A stretch of 8,939 nucleotides of DNA from a bacterium. Lineage in GTDB: Bacteria; Patescibacteria; Microgenomatia; Levybacterales; GWA1-39-11. How positions within the stretch are numbered: position 1 is the first letter of the stretch; the number at the start of each line of letters is the position of its first letter. The notes beneath the pieces are model-generated. The model did not search any database. It was not told where the DNA came from and worked only from the letters and a program-made list of their open reading frames with translations. The stretch is from the NCBI GenBank assembly GCA_021825285.1, contig JAKAHW010000035.1, positions 1 through 8,939 on the forward strand, given 5' to 3'. Of this stretch, positions 1 to 6,659 are shown piece after piece. The translations under genes and the position numbers were made by a program.

Positions 1-350
1 TGAAAGGGGTTTTGGATTATTTCGTTAAGTCATACTTTGGGGAAAACCGCGTTTCCAGAATAAGACCATATCACTTTCAATTTACGGAACCTTCTTTTGA
101 GGTAGACGTTTCTTGCGGCGTTTGCAACGGGCATGGATGCAAGCTTTGCAAACAAGGGTGGCTTGAAATGGGAGGAGCAGGAATGGTACACCCGAATGTC
201 TTAAAAGCGGGAAAAATAGACCCAAAGAAAAACACAGGATTTGCTTTCGGATGGGGAGTAGAAAGAGTCCTCATGATGAAAGAAGGAGTTTCCTTGGATG
301 ACCTTAGACTTTTATATTCCAATAAACTTGAGTTCCTAGAACAGTTTTAA
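1..350 (+). CDS. pheS: Phenylalanyl-tRNA synthetase alpha subunit, C-terminal fragment (5' end outside window)
   Basis: This is the C-terminal 115 residues or so of the catalytic alpha subunit of the cytoplasmic (alpha-beta)2 phenylalanyl-tRNA synthetase, which charges tRNA-Phe with phenylalanine. The reading frame is already open at base 3 and reads KGV before the TTG at 12, so the gene continues upstream and TTG is not the start. Visible family signatures are RPYHFQFTEPSFEVDVSC (class II motif 2 region), a C-x2-C-x4-C-x2-C cluster (CGVCNGHGCKLC) as in Bacillus-type PheS, GAGMVHPNVL, and class II motif 3 in GFAFGWGVERVLMM, followed by the usual ending near DLRLLYSNKLEFLEQF. The stop is TAA. 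The downstream neighbour is pheT after 47 bases, the normal pheST order. The cysteine cluster resembles a zinc knuckle, but metal binding is inferred. Identification is secure. Confidence 0.97.
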   Translation, partial: KGVLDYFVKSYFGENRVSRIRPYHFQFTEPSFEVDVSCGVCNGHGCKLCKQGWLEMGGAGMVHPNVLKAGKIDPKKNTGFAFGWGVERVLMMKEGVSLDDLRLLYSNKLEFLEQF

Positions 351-361
351 ATATGACCATA

Positions 362-396
362 ACTATTCACTATTAACTAATTACTAATGACTAAAC
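362..396 (+). repeat. Five tandem ACTAWTN heptamers upstream of pheT
   Basis: Five head-to-tail 7-base units run without interruption: ACTATTC, ACTATTA, ACTAATT, ACTAATG, ACTAAAC. The array ends one base before the pheT ATG and fills most of the pheS-pheT gap. It holds a single G, so the leader should be almost unstructured. A period of 7 moves the embedded stop triplets through all frames. It takes the place where a Shine-Dalgarno sequence would be expected. A second array of the same family lies at 7878-7912. The function is unknown. Confidence 0.85.
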
Positions 397-397
397 A

Positions 398-2338
398 ATG
401 AATATTAAAATTCTTGATTCTTGGCTAAGGGAATATTTAAAAACTAATGCAACTGCAAACCAAATTGCGGAAAAACTTTCGTTATCAAGTGTTTCGGTTG
501 AGCGCATTGAGAAAGTTGATAATGATTTTGTTTATGACATTGAAGTCACAACAAATAGACCCGATTTGATGTCTGTAATAGGTATCGCGCGAGAAGCGGC
601 AGCGGTAATTCCGGATGCAGAATTTAAATACTTCGAACCAAAACCGGAAATAAAACCGGAAGAAAACCTTCCTTTTGAAATAATAAATGACCCAAAGCTT
701 GTAAACAGGATTAACGCAGTTGTCATGGAGGTAAAAATTGGCGAATCCTCAAAGGAAGTTAAAAACCGACTGGAATCCTCGGATATTAGAAGTCTTAACA
801 ATTTAATTGATATAACGAATTACGTGATGCGTGAAACCGGGCATCCAGCTCATGTTTTTGACTATGATAGGCTGAAAACCAAAAAGCTTATTATCCGGGA
901 ATCAAAACCTGGAGAAAAAATTGAAACCCTAGATGGAAAAACCCACAAACTTTCAGGAAAAGATATAGTTGCCGATAATGAAAATGGTGAAATCGAAGAC
1001 TTACTTGGAGTTATGGGAACAAAAAATAGCGTAGTAACCGACAAGACAAAAAAAATTGTTTATTTCCTCGATAATAATGAGCCGAACCACATAAGAAAAA
1101 CTTCCATGGAGCTTGGAATTAGGACTGAGGCAGCAGTTATTAATGAAAAGGGAGTAGATCCCGAACTTACTTATAAAGCGTTCCTGCGCGGCATTGAGCT
1201 TTACCAAAAATGGGCAGATGCAAAACTTCTATCAACGCCTCTTGATATTTATCCAAATAAAGCAAAAGCAAAAGAGGTAAAAGTAAACAATGAAAAAATA
1301 AATAAAGTAATAGGAGTAGAAATTCCGATTAAGGAATCCATTGATATATTGTCAAAACTTGGGTTTGAAACTAAAAATTCCGGTGATGAATTAACAGTCA
1401 AAATTCCGTCAATAAGAGTAAACGATATTGAAATCGAAGAAGATATTGTAGAGGAAGTGGCAAGAATTTACGGATACCACAAACTCCCAAATGTCCTTCC
1501 GCCAATTACAAATATTGTTCCTGCAAATTTTTCGCATAATCCATTTTTCTGGGAGAAAAAAGTCAAAACTGCGCTTAAATATTGGGGGTTTACTGAAGTT
1601 TATACTTACTCCATGGTTTCTGCAGACCTTTTTGAAGGCCCGCTTGAAGATGCCGTAACTATTCAAAATCCTTTATCGGAAGATAAAGTTTATCTTCGAA
1701 AGACTTTAATTCCAAGCTTGCTTGAAGTATTACATGAAAATGCGCAACACGACAAAATAAAAATATTTGAAATCGCAAACGTTTATGAAAAACGAAAAAA
1801 TGACCTGCCAAATGAGTCAATGATGGTAGCAGGTGTAATCAAAAACCAAAATATTTCTTTTTTTGATGTAAAAGGAATAGTTGAACAATTACTTTTAGAC
1901 CTTGGGGTAAATAACTTTTCTTTCAAAAAACGGGATAGGGGTGGAGTAGGGGCCGATGTTTTTTTGGGAAAGGACTTGCTTGGAGAAATTGAAATATTGG
2001 ACGAGGAAATCGCGGATTTTGAATTCAGTTTTGCGACAATTTTGAAGCACGCAAGTCTTCATAAAATTTATAAACCTATTCCAAAATTCCCTACAGCAAT
2101 TGAAGATTTAAGGATTATTGTAAATCCCGAAGTGAACTATGAAAGAATTATTGAAACTATAAAAAACGCAAACGAACTCGTTATTGATGTTGCCCTTTTG
2201 GATGTTTACAAGGACAAAAAAACATTCAGAATTACATATCAAGATCCCGAAAAAAATTTAACCAATGAAGAAATTTCAACGGCAAGAGAAAAAATAATCT
2301 CTGCCCTTAAACAACACCTCCACGCAGAACTAGCATAA
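398..2338 (+). CDS. pheT: Phenylalanyl-tRNA synthetase beta subunit, short form lacking the EMAP/tRNA-binding domain
   Basis: This is the beta subunit of phenylalanyl-tRNA synthetase. It supports the alpha subunit, edits mischarged Tyr-tRNA-Phe and binds tRNA. The 646 residues are clearly shorter than the roughly 800 of typical bacterial PheT. Domains in order: N-terminal B1 segment (1-38, KILDSWLREYL), then directly the second half of B1 (VYDIEVTTNRPDLMSV, 45-60); B3/B4 editing domain (about 105-275, GHPAHVFDYDRL and GIRTEAAVINEKGVDP); B5 (about 290-365, ending ARIYGYHKLP); the catalytic-like core (about 380-555); and the C-terminal ferredoxin-fold anticodon-binding domain (about 558-646, KFPTAIEDLRIIV and TYQDPEKNLTNEEI). 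The missing piece is the OB-fold EMAP (B2) domain of about 110 residues normally inserted near residue 40. The junction is smooth, so this looks like natural absence and not a frameshift. The ATG follows a heptamer array with no Shine-Dalgarno. The stop overlaps the next ATG. Confidence 0.97.
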   Translation: MNIKILDSWLREYLKTNATANQIAEKLSLSSVSVERIEKVDNDFVYDIEVTTNRPDLMSVIGIAREAAAVIPDAEFKYFEPKPEIKPEENLPFEIINDPKLVNRINAVVMEVKIGESSKEVKNRLESSDIRSLNNLIDITNYVMRETGHPAHVFDYDRLKTKKLIIRESKPGEKIETLDGKTHKLSGKDIVADNENGEIEDLLGVMGTKNSVVTDKTKKIVYFLDNNEPNHIRKTSMELGIRTEAAVINEKGVDPELTYKAFLRGIELYQKWADAKLLSTPLDIYPNKAKAKEVKVNNEKINKVIGVEIPIKESIDILSKLGFETKNSGDELTVKIPSIRVNDIEIEEDIVEEVARIYGYHKLPNVLPPITNIVPANFSHNPFFWEKKVKTALKYWGFTEVYTYSMVSADLFEGPLEDAVTIQNPLSEDKVYLRKTLIPSLLEVLHENAQHDKIKIFEIANVYEKRKNDLPNESMMVAGVIKNQNISFFDVKGIVEQLLLDLGVNNFSFKKRDRGGVGADVFLGKDLLGEIEILDEEIADFEFSFATILKHASLHKIYKPIPKFPTAIEDLRIIVNPEVNYERIIETIKNANELVIDVALLDVYKDKKTFRITYQDPEKNLTNEEISTAREKIISALKQHLHAELA

Positions 2339-3123
2339 TGGAAGATAAAATTTATTTTAAAAACACGGAAGAGATTAAGCTTTGCGGTATCCTAACCCTA
2401 CCTTCACAGAAAACGAAAACATGTATAGTGCTTTGTCATGGAATAACGGTAGATAAAGAAGAAGACGGAATATTTACCAAACTGGCTAAAGATTTGTCCT
2501 CTAATGGTTTTGCAGTTTTTAGGTTTGATTTTAGAGGGCATGGAGAAAGTGAGGGAAATTCGAAAGACATGACAATAGAAGGCGAAGAAAAAGATATTGA
2601 GGCGGCGTTTAGTTATTTAAAGAGTAGAGGGTTCTCAAAATTCGGAATGGTTTCGGCAAGCTTCGCAGGAGGAGCTACTTGCTTATTTTTATCCAAACAC
2701 AAAAATTTGGTTTCAGCCCTAGTTTTATGGAATGCTTTAATTGATTACGGTTCAAAGATAAATACCGAAACTGAATGGGGTAAAAAATATTGGGGAAAAC
2801 CTGCTTATGACAGAGCCGAAGAATTCGGCTTTACCGAAATCGGAAGCAGTAACTTTAAAGTAGGATTTAGGCTTATGGAAGAAGTTAATACTCTCAAACC
2901 ATGGGAAAAACTTCTTGAAATAAATACTCCAATTCTTTTCGTTCATGGAAGCAAGGACACATACGTACCATATAATGACTCTGTCAAATATTCAAAAATG
3001 GTAAAAAACGGAGCACTCATAACTATTGAAGATTCGGAACATGGATTTCACGATAGAAAAGATGACGCAGAAAAAGCAGACAAAGCAACAATCAACTTCC
3101 TTCTGAAAAATATAAAATCTTAA
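2338..3123 (+). CDS. Alpha/beta-fold hydrolase with atypical nucleophile elbow (SASFAGG)
   Basis: A 261-residue cytoplasmic serine hydrolase of the alpha/beta fold, with no signal peptide or membrane segment. The oxyanion-side motif is LCHG (32-35), followed by RFDFRGHGES (62-71), typical of esterase/acylglycerol-lipase-like proteins. The likely triad is Ser108 in SASFAGG, Asp207 in HGSKDTYVP and His235 in SEHGFHD. The elbow reads S-x-S-x-A where G-x-S-x-G is usual. A lid-like insertion lies between about 132 and 190. The start is fixed by TAATG: its ATG shares one base with the pheT stop, so translation is probably coupled to pheT. The substrate cannot be deduced. A related hydrolase lies on the other strand at 3480-4202: both share GF..FRFD, a VLW segment and an LKP segment in the cap, which suggests paralogy. 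A winged-helix regulator gene follows 66 bases downstream. Confidence 0.9.
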   Translation: MEDKIYFKNTEEIKLCGILTLPSQKTKTCIVLCHGITVDKEEDGIFTKLAKDLSSNGFAVFRFDFRGHGESEGNSKDMTIEGEEKDIEAAFSYLKSRGFSKFGMVSASFAGGATCLFLSKHKNLVSALVLWNALIDYGSKINTETEWGKKYWGKPAYDRAEEFGFTEIGSSNFKVGFRLMEEVNTLKPWEKLLEINTPILFVHGSKDTYVPYNDSVKYSKMVKNGALITIEDSEHGFHDRKDDAEKADKATINFLLKNIKS

Positions 3124-3144
3124 GTTGTCCTTTATAAATCTTAT

Positions 3145-3170
3145 CGTACATTCGTACGAACATACGAACG
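3145..3170. promoter_or_regulatory. Palindromic operator candidate upstream of the winged-helix gene
   Basis: A perfect 10-base palindrome TTCGTACGAA (3151-3160) is extended by CGTA/TACG arms at 3145-3148 and 3163-3166, giving a 22-base dyad with only two mismatched pairs. TACGAAC occurs twice, 8 bases apart (3155-3161 and 3163-3169), which adds a further half-site. It sits in the 66-base gap before the winged-helix gene, just upstream of the likely -10, where a bound repressor would block RNA polymerase. The same 13 bases recur at 3439-3451. Binding by the adjacent regulator (autoregulation) is inferred from position only. Confidence 0.72.
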
Positions 3171-3173
3171 ACA

Positions 3174-3182
3174 TGATAATAT
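3174..3182 (+). promoter_or_regulatory. Probable -10 region of the winged-helix gene
   Basis: GATAAT at 3175-3180 matches TATAAT at five of six positions. An overlapping reading is an extended element, TG-A-TAATAT (3174-3182). Either would start transcription about 1-3 bases before the ATG at 3190, giving a nearly leaderless mRNA. No convincing -35 hexamer is visible, because the palindrome occupies that space. Confidence 0.4.
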
Positions 3183-3189
3183 ATAAGTT

Positions 3190-3459
3190 ATGCTGAAGAA
3201 AAGGGCGATTGAACAAATTATTAAAAGTTTTGCAAATCACAGAAGAATTGAAATGTTAGATCTTTTAAACGAAAATCCTGAACTTTCGGTTTCTCAAATT
3301 GCTACTGAGTTAAAAATCGACATAAAACTTGCAAGCTTCTATTTGAGGAAATTAACGATAGCAGGACTGATTATGAAGAAAAGTTCAGAGAAAAGTATAA
3401 AACATAAGCTTTCAAAACGCGGGGAATTTGTTCAAACGTTCGTACGAACATTAGAATAA
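3190..3459 (+). CDS. Small ArsR-like winged-helix transcriptional regulator
   Basis: An 89-residue DNA-binding protein consisting of little more than one winged-helix domain. A leading helix (RAIEQIIKSFANHRRIEMLDLL, 5-26) resembles the first helices of ArsR/SmtB-type repressors (KALAxxxRxxILxLL). It is followed by the helix-turn-helix SVSQIATELKID with recognition helix IKLASFYLRKLTIAGLI (about 33-61) and a short basic wing (62-75). There are no cysteines, and no obvious metal- or ligand-binding domain, so the signal it senses cannot be told. The ATG is the first start in frame and has no Shine-Dalgarno. The palindrome TTCGTACGAA lies in its promoter region, and a second copy lies in its last codons, which suggests negative autoregulation. 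It is flanked by two related alpha/beta hydrolases. MarR- or generic HTH-type membership is possible; a regulator role is likely. Confidence 0.85.
   Translation: MLKKRAIEQIIKSFANHRRIEMLDLLNENPELSVSQIATELKIDIKLASFYLRKLTIAGLIMKKSSEKSIKHKLSKRGEFVQTFVRTLE
3438..3449. promoter_or_regulatory. Second copy of the palindrome, inside the 3' end of the regulator gene
   Basis: GTTCGTACGAAC is a perfect 12-base palindrome. The 13 bases TTCGTACGAACAT (3439-3451) are identical to 3151-3163 in the promoter region, 288 bases upstream centre to centre. It encodes residues near the C-terminus (TFVRT), a region under weak protein constraint, which makes room for a binding site. It lies close to no promoter in this window, so if functional it may act as an auxiliary operator or a transcription roadblock. 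Confidence 0.55.
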
Positions 3460-3462
3460 AAC

Positions 3463-3494
3463 AATTCATAAAGAACGCTTTAAAGGAATTTTTT
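3463..3494. terminator. Weak bidirectional terminator-like hairpin between convergent genes
   Basis: AATTC (3463-3467) pairs with GAATT (3486-3490), and inside it TAAAG (3469-3473) pairs with CTTTA (3478-3482) around an AACG tetraloop, with a small asymmetric internal loop. On the + strand a run of six T (3489-3494) overlaps the outer arm. On the - strand the hairpin is followed by GTTTTATT. It lies just past the stop of the regulator gene and overlaps the stop of the opposite-strand hydrolase. The stem is AT-rich and weak, so termination is only a suggestion. Confidence 0.4.
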
Positions 3495-4202
3495 AAGCCA
3501 GTCAAATGTCTCTTCAAAAAGTTTTTCTTCTGTTCCGTCTTCATCAAAACAATGAGTTGCGTTTGGAATTATGGCAAATTCTTTTGGTTTGTTCGCGTTT
3601 TCAAACAGCTTTTTATTGTCAACTGCTAATTCTCCTGCTCCTGCTGTAATAATTTTTATTGGAACATCAATTTTTTTAATAAGCTTCGATGGTTTTAATT
3701 TGTTATTGTTTTCTTCATAAAAATCCTTACCTATTGTAAATCCATAAGCCCACTCATCAAAATAATATCTATTTAATTGCGGAATAAATTTTGCGTTAAT
3801 ATGAACATCTGCATCACCTGTTGAATCCCAAAGGACAGCAACATCAAAATTCTTTTTCCTTGATAATAAAACAGTAACACCACCAAAACTATGTCCAACA
3901 ACAAAAAGCTTTTTAATTCCTTCTTTACGAAAATAATCTATAACACTATCAAGATCTTTCCCGTGCAATGACAATGTACACTCTTCAAGTTTTCTAGCAT
4001 CTTTCCGCCAGCTGTACAAATCAAATCTGAAACTTGAGAATCCCTTTTTTTCGAAAAATCTTGCAGCGTTAAAAAACTGATGTTCATTTTTGTGTCCGGT
4101 AAAACCATGGACAAAAATAATTAAAGGTGAAGTAGTTTTCCCTCTTAAAATTCCGCGAAGATTCTTGTTTTCCCCAAGCGGTATCACAATTTCTTTTTCC
4201 AT
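3480..4202 (-). CDS. Alpha/beta-fold hydrolase (classical GHSFGG elbow)
   Basis: A 240-residue cytoplasmic alpha/beta hydrolase, probably an esterase or acyl-hydrolase of unknown substrate. Motifs: FVHGFTG (30-36, oxyanion side), SFRFDLYSW (57-65), and nucleophile Ser105 in VGHSFGG. The histidine is most likely His217 in NATHCF. At the position of the usual catalytic Asp it reads TAGAGELAVD, so the acid is probably Glu191 (Asp195 is an alternative). This is less common than Asp and worth noting. No signal peptide or transmembrane segment is present. It is the second gene of an operon with the penicillin-binding protein: its ATG lies one base after that gene's TAA, with no Shine-Dalgarno in the upstream coding sequence, so translation is likely coupled. 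It resembles the hydrolase at 2338-3123 along its length, including the VLW and LKP cap segments. Confidence 0.9.
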   Translation of the reverse strand: MEKEIVIPLGENKNLRGILRGKTTSPLIIFVHGFTGHKNEHQFFNAARFFEKKGFSSFRFDLYSWRKDARKLEECTLSLHGKDLDSVIDYFRKEGIKKLFVVGHSFGGVTVLLSRKKNFDVAVLWDSTGDADVHINAKFIPQLNRYYFDEWAYGFTIGKDFYEENNNKLKPSKLIKKIDVPIKIITAGAGELAVDNKKLFENANKPKEFAIIPNATHCFDEDGTEEKLFEETFDWLKKFL

Positions 4203-4203
4203 A

Positions 4204-6582
4204 TTAGGGTGTTAGGGTAGGAAGGATTAAAGTTGGCGTAGGCGAACTTGCCGTAGTTGGCGTCGGAGATGGTTCATCTTTTTTATCTTCCCCATATTTG
4301 TAATCGGATGTATCTTTCGGCGGATGGTATTTCGAATCATCTTTATGCTCTTTTTCAATCCAGGCATTTATTGCATCTTGCCACCTATTTTTCCCGTCGG
4401 TTGAAACCGGATCCGATTCTTCAAAGACCATGTATTGTTTGACATCGTAATCTCCGCGTGAAATTTCATCTGAATTCGCAAGCTTCCCGTCTTGGTGTTT
4501 CGAGATTTTTACATTCTTATAAACCGGGGAAATTGTGCTTGGTTCTGTTCCTTTCATAAAATATTCCGTTCGCTTTGGTTGACCATCAACAGGTAAACCT
4601 CCCAAAACCGAATCCACTTCCATAGGAATCACCCCATCAGGAACATTAAAGGCTTCATTGCTTTTTCCTTTCAAAACGGCTTGCATAATCTTGTTCCAAA
4701 TAGGTGTTGCGCCTGTTATACCTGAAGCAATCCTCGGGTTCATTGGAGCATTATCGTTATTTCCCACCCAGACTCCCACAACGTAAGAAGGCGTATATCC
4801 AATTGCCCAGTTGTCGCGCTTGCTATCTGTGGTTCCTGTTTTGACTGCAACAGTTTTTCCGGGAATGTTCAAAAGAGAGTAACGTCCAAAAGCCAGTTCC
4901 CGGGCATTGTCATCCAAAAGTATGTGGGAAATAAGAAATGCGACTTCTTTTGATAAAGCCTTAACTCCATTTGAATCTTTATGCTTATAAAGACTCTTTC
5001 CTTTACCATCTTTAACCTCAACAATGCCGTATGGCTCTTGTCTTGCTCCCTGATTGGCAAAAACAGAATATGCGGACGTTATTTGCAGAAGACTTGCTTC
5101 GCGTCCTCCGAGAACAAGTGACAATCCTACGTTTTTCATGTTGTCAGGTGTAGGATTCCAATTCTCAATTCCCATATCAAACGCTTTTTGCATGACAGGC
5201 TTTATCCCCACCTTTGCAAGCATCTTAACGGCAGGAATATTCAAAGAGCTACCCAAAGCAAACCTGACTTGAACGGGTCCGCGGTATTTACCGTCATAAT
5301 TTACGGGTGTATAGGTGGGATGAGTCGGATCTCCTGTCTGAAATTCCGTCTGCAAATCCATAAGAAGGCTTGCCGGTGTATAGCCTTTTTCAAAAGCAGT
5401 TGCATACATAACCGGCTTAAGGCTGGAACCCGGTTGTCGCAAAGCTACCGAAGCATTAAAGTTGACTTCATGCTCCATATCAAAATAATTTTTGCTTCCA
5501 ACCATTGATAAAATTCCACCTGTTTTTGGATCCAGAATTATTGCCGCTCCGTTTCCAACGTTATATCCTTTGAGTTTGTCTATCTCGTCATTTACGATAT
5601 CCTCCGCTTGTTTTTGGGTTTCATAATCCAGAGTCGTCTGAACGGTTAAATTACCGTTTTCAACGTATGTTTCCCCAAACATTTTTACAAGTTCTTCACG
5701 AATAAATTGAACAAAATGAGGAGCCTTGAGGTTTCCTTGCTTTTGAGTGAACTTGAAATTTTGGACTTCTTTCAAAGCATCGTCCGCTTGTTTTTTTGAG
5801 ATCACATGGTCTTCATTGAGTCTTTTTAAAACCTGCTTGCTACGCGCTACATAAGCCTTATCTTTTCCCGAAAAAGGGGAATAATAAGTAGGCGATTGGG
5901 GAAGCCCGGCAAGAAACGCGCTTTGAGCAAGATTCAATTCTTTAACATGTTTTCCAAAATAAAGATTACTTGCGGCCTCAACTCCAACAGCTGTTCCTCC
6001 ATACGGAACATTATTCAAATACATTTCAAGAATCTGGTCTTTTGAAAATCTTTGGTCAACCTGAATTGATAGAATTAATTCTTTAATCTTTCTCGTCACG
6101 CTTCTTTCTGGAGAAAGCAATACGTTTTTGACAAGTTGCTGCGTAATTCCTGATCCTCCTGTAACCTGGCGGTAAAGAAGAATGTCTTTAACAACACGTA
6201 GATATCCGCGGACAGAAAATCCATTATTAGTATAGAAATCCTGGTCTTCGGTCGAAACAGTTGCCTGCTTTAAGATTTTTGGTACTTCATTTAGGGGAAT
6301 ATAAAGCCTGTTGACGTCTTTATAAATTGAATATAAAACAATACCATTTTTATCTAATATTTTTGTTGAATCTTTGATATCCGAATTTGCTAGTTTTCCC
6401 GGAGTTGGTAAATCACGGCTTATCCAAACGAAATAAACTAAAAACAGAACTACCAAACCAATTAGCCCAAAAAATGCGAAGCGAACTAAGCGGTTAAGCA
6501 TTATTATCTTTCGAAGACTTGATGAATTTCTGAGTGTTCGGCGTCTGGAATAGTTTTCCTTCGACCTTCCGTAATAAGGCAT
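4204..6582 (-). CDS. Class A penicillin-binding protein (bifunctional transglycosylase/transpeptidase, PBP1A-type)
   Basis: Membrane-anchored peptidoglycan synthase of 792 residues that polymerises lipid II and cross-links the stem peptides outside the membrane. A basic cytoplasmic N-terminus (1-34) precedes one transmembrane segment (about 35-54). The GT51 domain follows, with STEDQDFY (catalytic Glu112), GGSGITQQLVKN (142-153), RKIKELILSIQVDQRFSKDQILEMYLN (about 164-190) and VPYGGTAVGVEAASNLYFG (192-210). The transpeptidase domain has all three motifs: SSLK (nucleophile Ser386, Lys389), SLN (446-448) and KTG (581-583). The C-terminal tail is charged (about 740-770) and then Pro/Thr/Ser-rich (770-792), which looks like a disordered wall-spanning extension. 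The ATG is set by a well-placed extended -10 exactly 7 bases upstream, which implies a leaderless mRNA. It is divergent from tyrS, and an alpha/beta hydrolase gene follows after one base. Naming it mrcA/ponA would be arbitrary. Confidence 0.96.
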   Translation of the reverse strand: MPYYGRSKENYSRRRTLRNSSSLRKIIMLNRLVRFAFFGLIGLVVLFLVYFVWISRDLPTPGKLANSDIKDSTKILDKNGIVLYSIYKDVNRLYIPLNEVPKILKQATVSTEDQDFYTNNGFSVRGYLRVVKDILLYRQVTGGSGITQQLVKNVLLSPERSVTRKIKELILSIQVDQRFSKDQILEMYLNNVPYGGTAVGVEAASNLYFGKHVKELNLAQSAFLAGLPQSPTYYSPFSGKDKAYVARSKQVLKRLNEDHVISKKQADDALKEVQNFKFTQKQGNLKAPHFVQFIREELVKMFGETYVENGNLTVQTTLDYETQKQAEDIVNDEIDKLKGYNVGNGAAIILDPKTGGILSMVGSKNYFDMEHEVNFNASVALRQPGSSLKPVMYATAFEKGYTPASLLMDLQTEFQTGDPTHPTYTPVNYDGKYRGPVQVRFALGSSLNIPAVKMLAKVGIKPVMQKAFDMGIENWNPTPDNMKNVGLSLVLGGREASLLQITSAYSVFANQGARQEPYGIVEVKDGKGKSLYKHKDSNGVKALSKEVAFLISHILLDDNARELAFGRYSLLNIPGKTVAVKTGTTDSKRDNWAIGYTPSYVVGVWVGNNDNAPMNPRIASGITGATPIWNKIMQAVLKGKSNEAFNVPDGVIPMEVDSVLGGLPVDGQPKRTEYFMKGTEPSTISPVYKNVKISKHQDGKLANSDEISRGDYDVKQYMVFEESDPVSTDGKNRWQDAINAWIEKEHKDDSKYHPPKDTSDYKYGEDKKDEPSPTPTTASSPTPTLILPTLTP

Positions 6583-6616
6583 GCAATTATTATAACAAAT
6601 GAGTCACCAAAGGCAA
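6583..6616 (-). promoter_or_regulatory. Extended -10 promoter of the PBP gene, predicted leaderless
   Basis: Read on the - strand: TTGCCT (6616-6611, four of six matches to TTGACA), a 16-base spacer, then TGT followed by a perfect TATAAT (6594-6589), i.e. an extended -10. Counting the last T as -7, position +1 falls on 6582, the A of the ATG. There is therefore no room for a 5' leader or ribosome binding site. Confidence 0.75.
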
Positions 6617-6624
6617 AAATTCTA

Positions 6625-6659
6625 TTGAAGACATAAGTAATTATAAGTATAATGACCTT
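6625..6659 (+). promoter_or_regulatory. Sigma-70-type promoter of tyrS, predicted leaderless
   Basis: TTGAAG (6625-6630, four of six matches), a 17-base spacer, and a perfect TATAAT (6648-6653). Counting the last T as -7, position +1 falls on 6660, the A of the tyrS ATG. The -35 hexamers of this promoter and of the divergent PBP promoter are separated by only 8 bases, so one protein bound between them could affect both. Confidence 0.75.

Noticed and set aside
12..350. TTG at position 12 as the start of a small separate gene
   Set aside because: The frame is open upstream to the window edge and the residues before TTG (KGV) continue the PheS family sequence, so it is an internal leucine codon.
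328..364. Promoter for pheT made of TTGAGT and TATGAC at 18-base spacing
   Set aside because: Both hexamers match only four of six, no extended -10 is present, and pheS-pheT are normally co-transcribed. Not strong enough to annotate.
362..396. Heptamer array as a CRISPR or phage-type repeat
   Set aside because: Units are 7 bases, degenerate and without spacers, and there are no cas genes. The only fitting description is a short tandem array.
3124..3189. Attachment site or mobile element boundary near the regulator
   Set aside because: There is no integrase or transposase, no target duplication and no flanking tRNA. The palindromes are better explained as operator-like sites.
5188..5508. Open frame of 106 codons on the + strand inside the PBP gene
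   Set aside because: It is antisense to the transpeptidase domain, overlaps another short + frame in a different phase and resembles no family. It is a by-product of coding composition.
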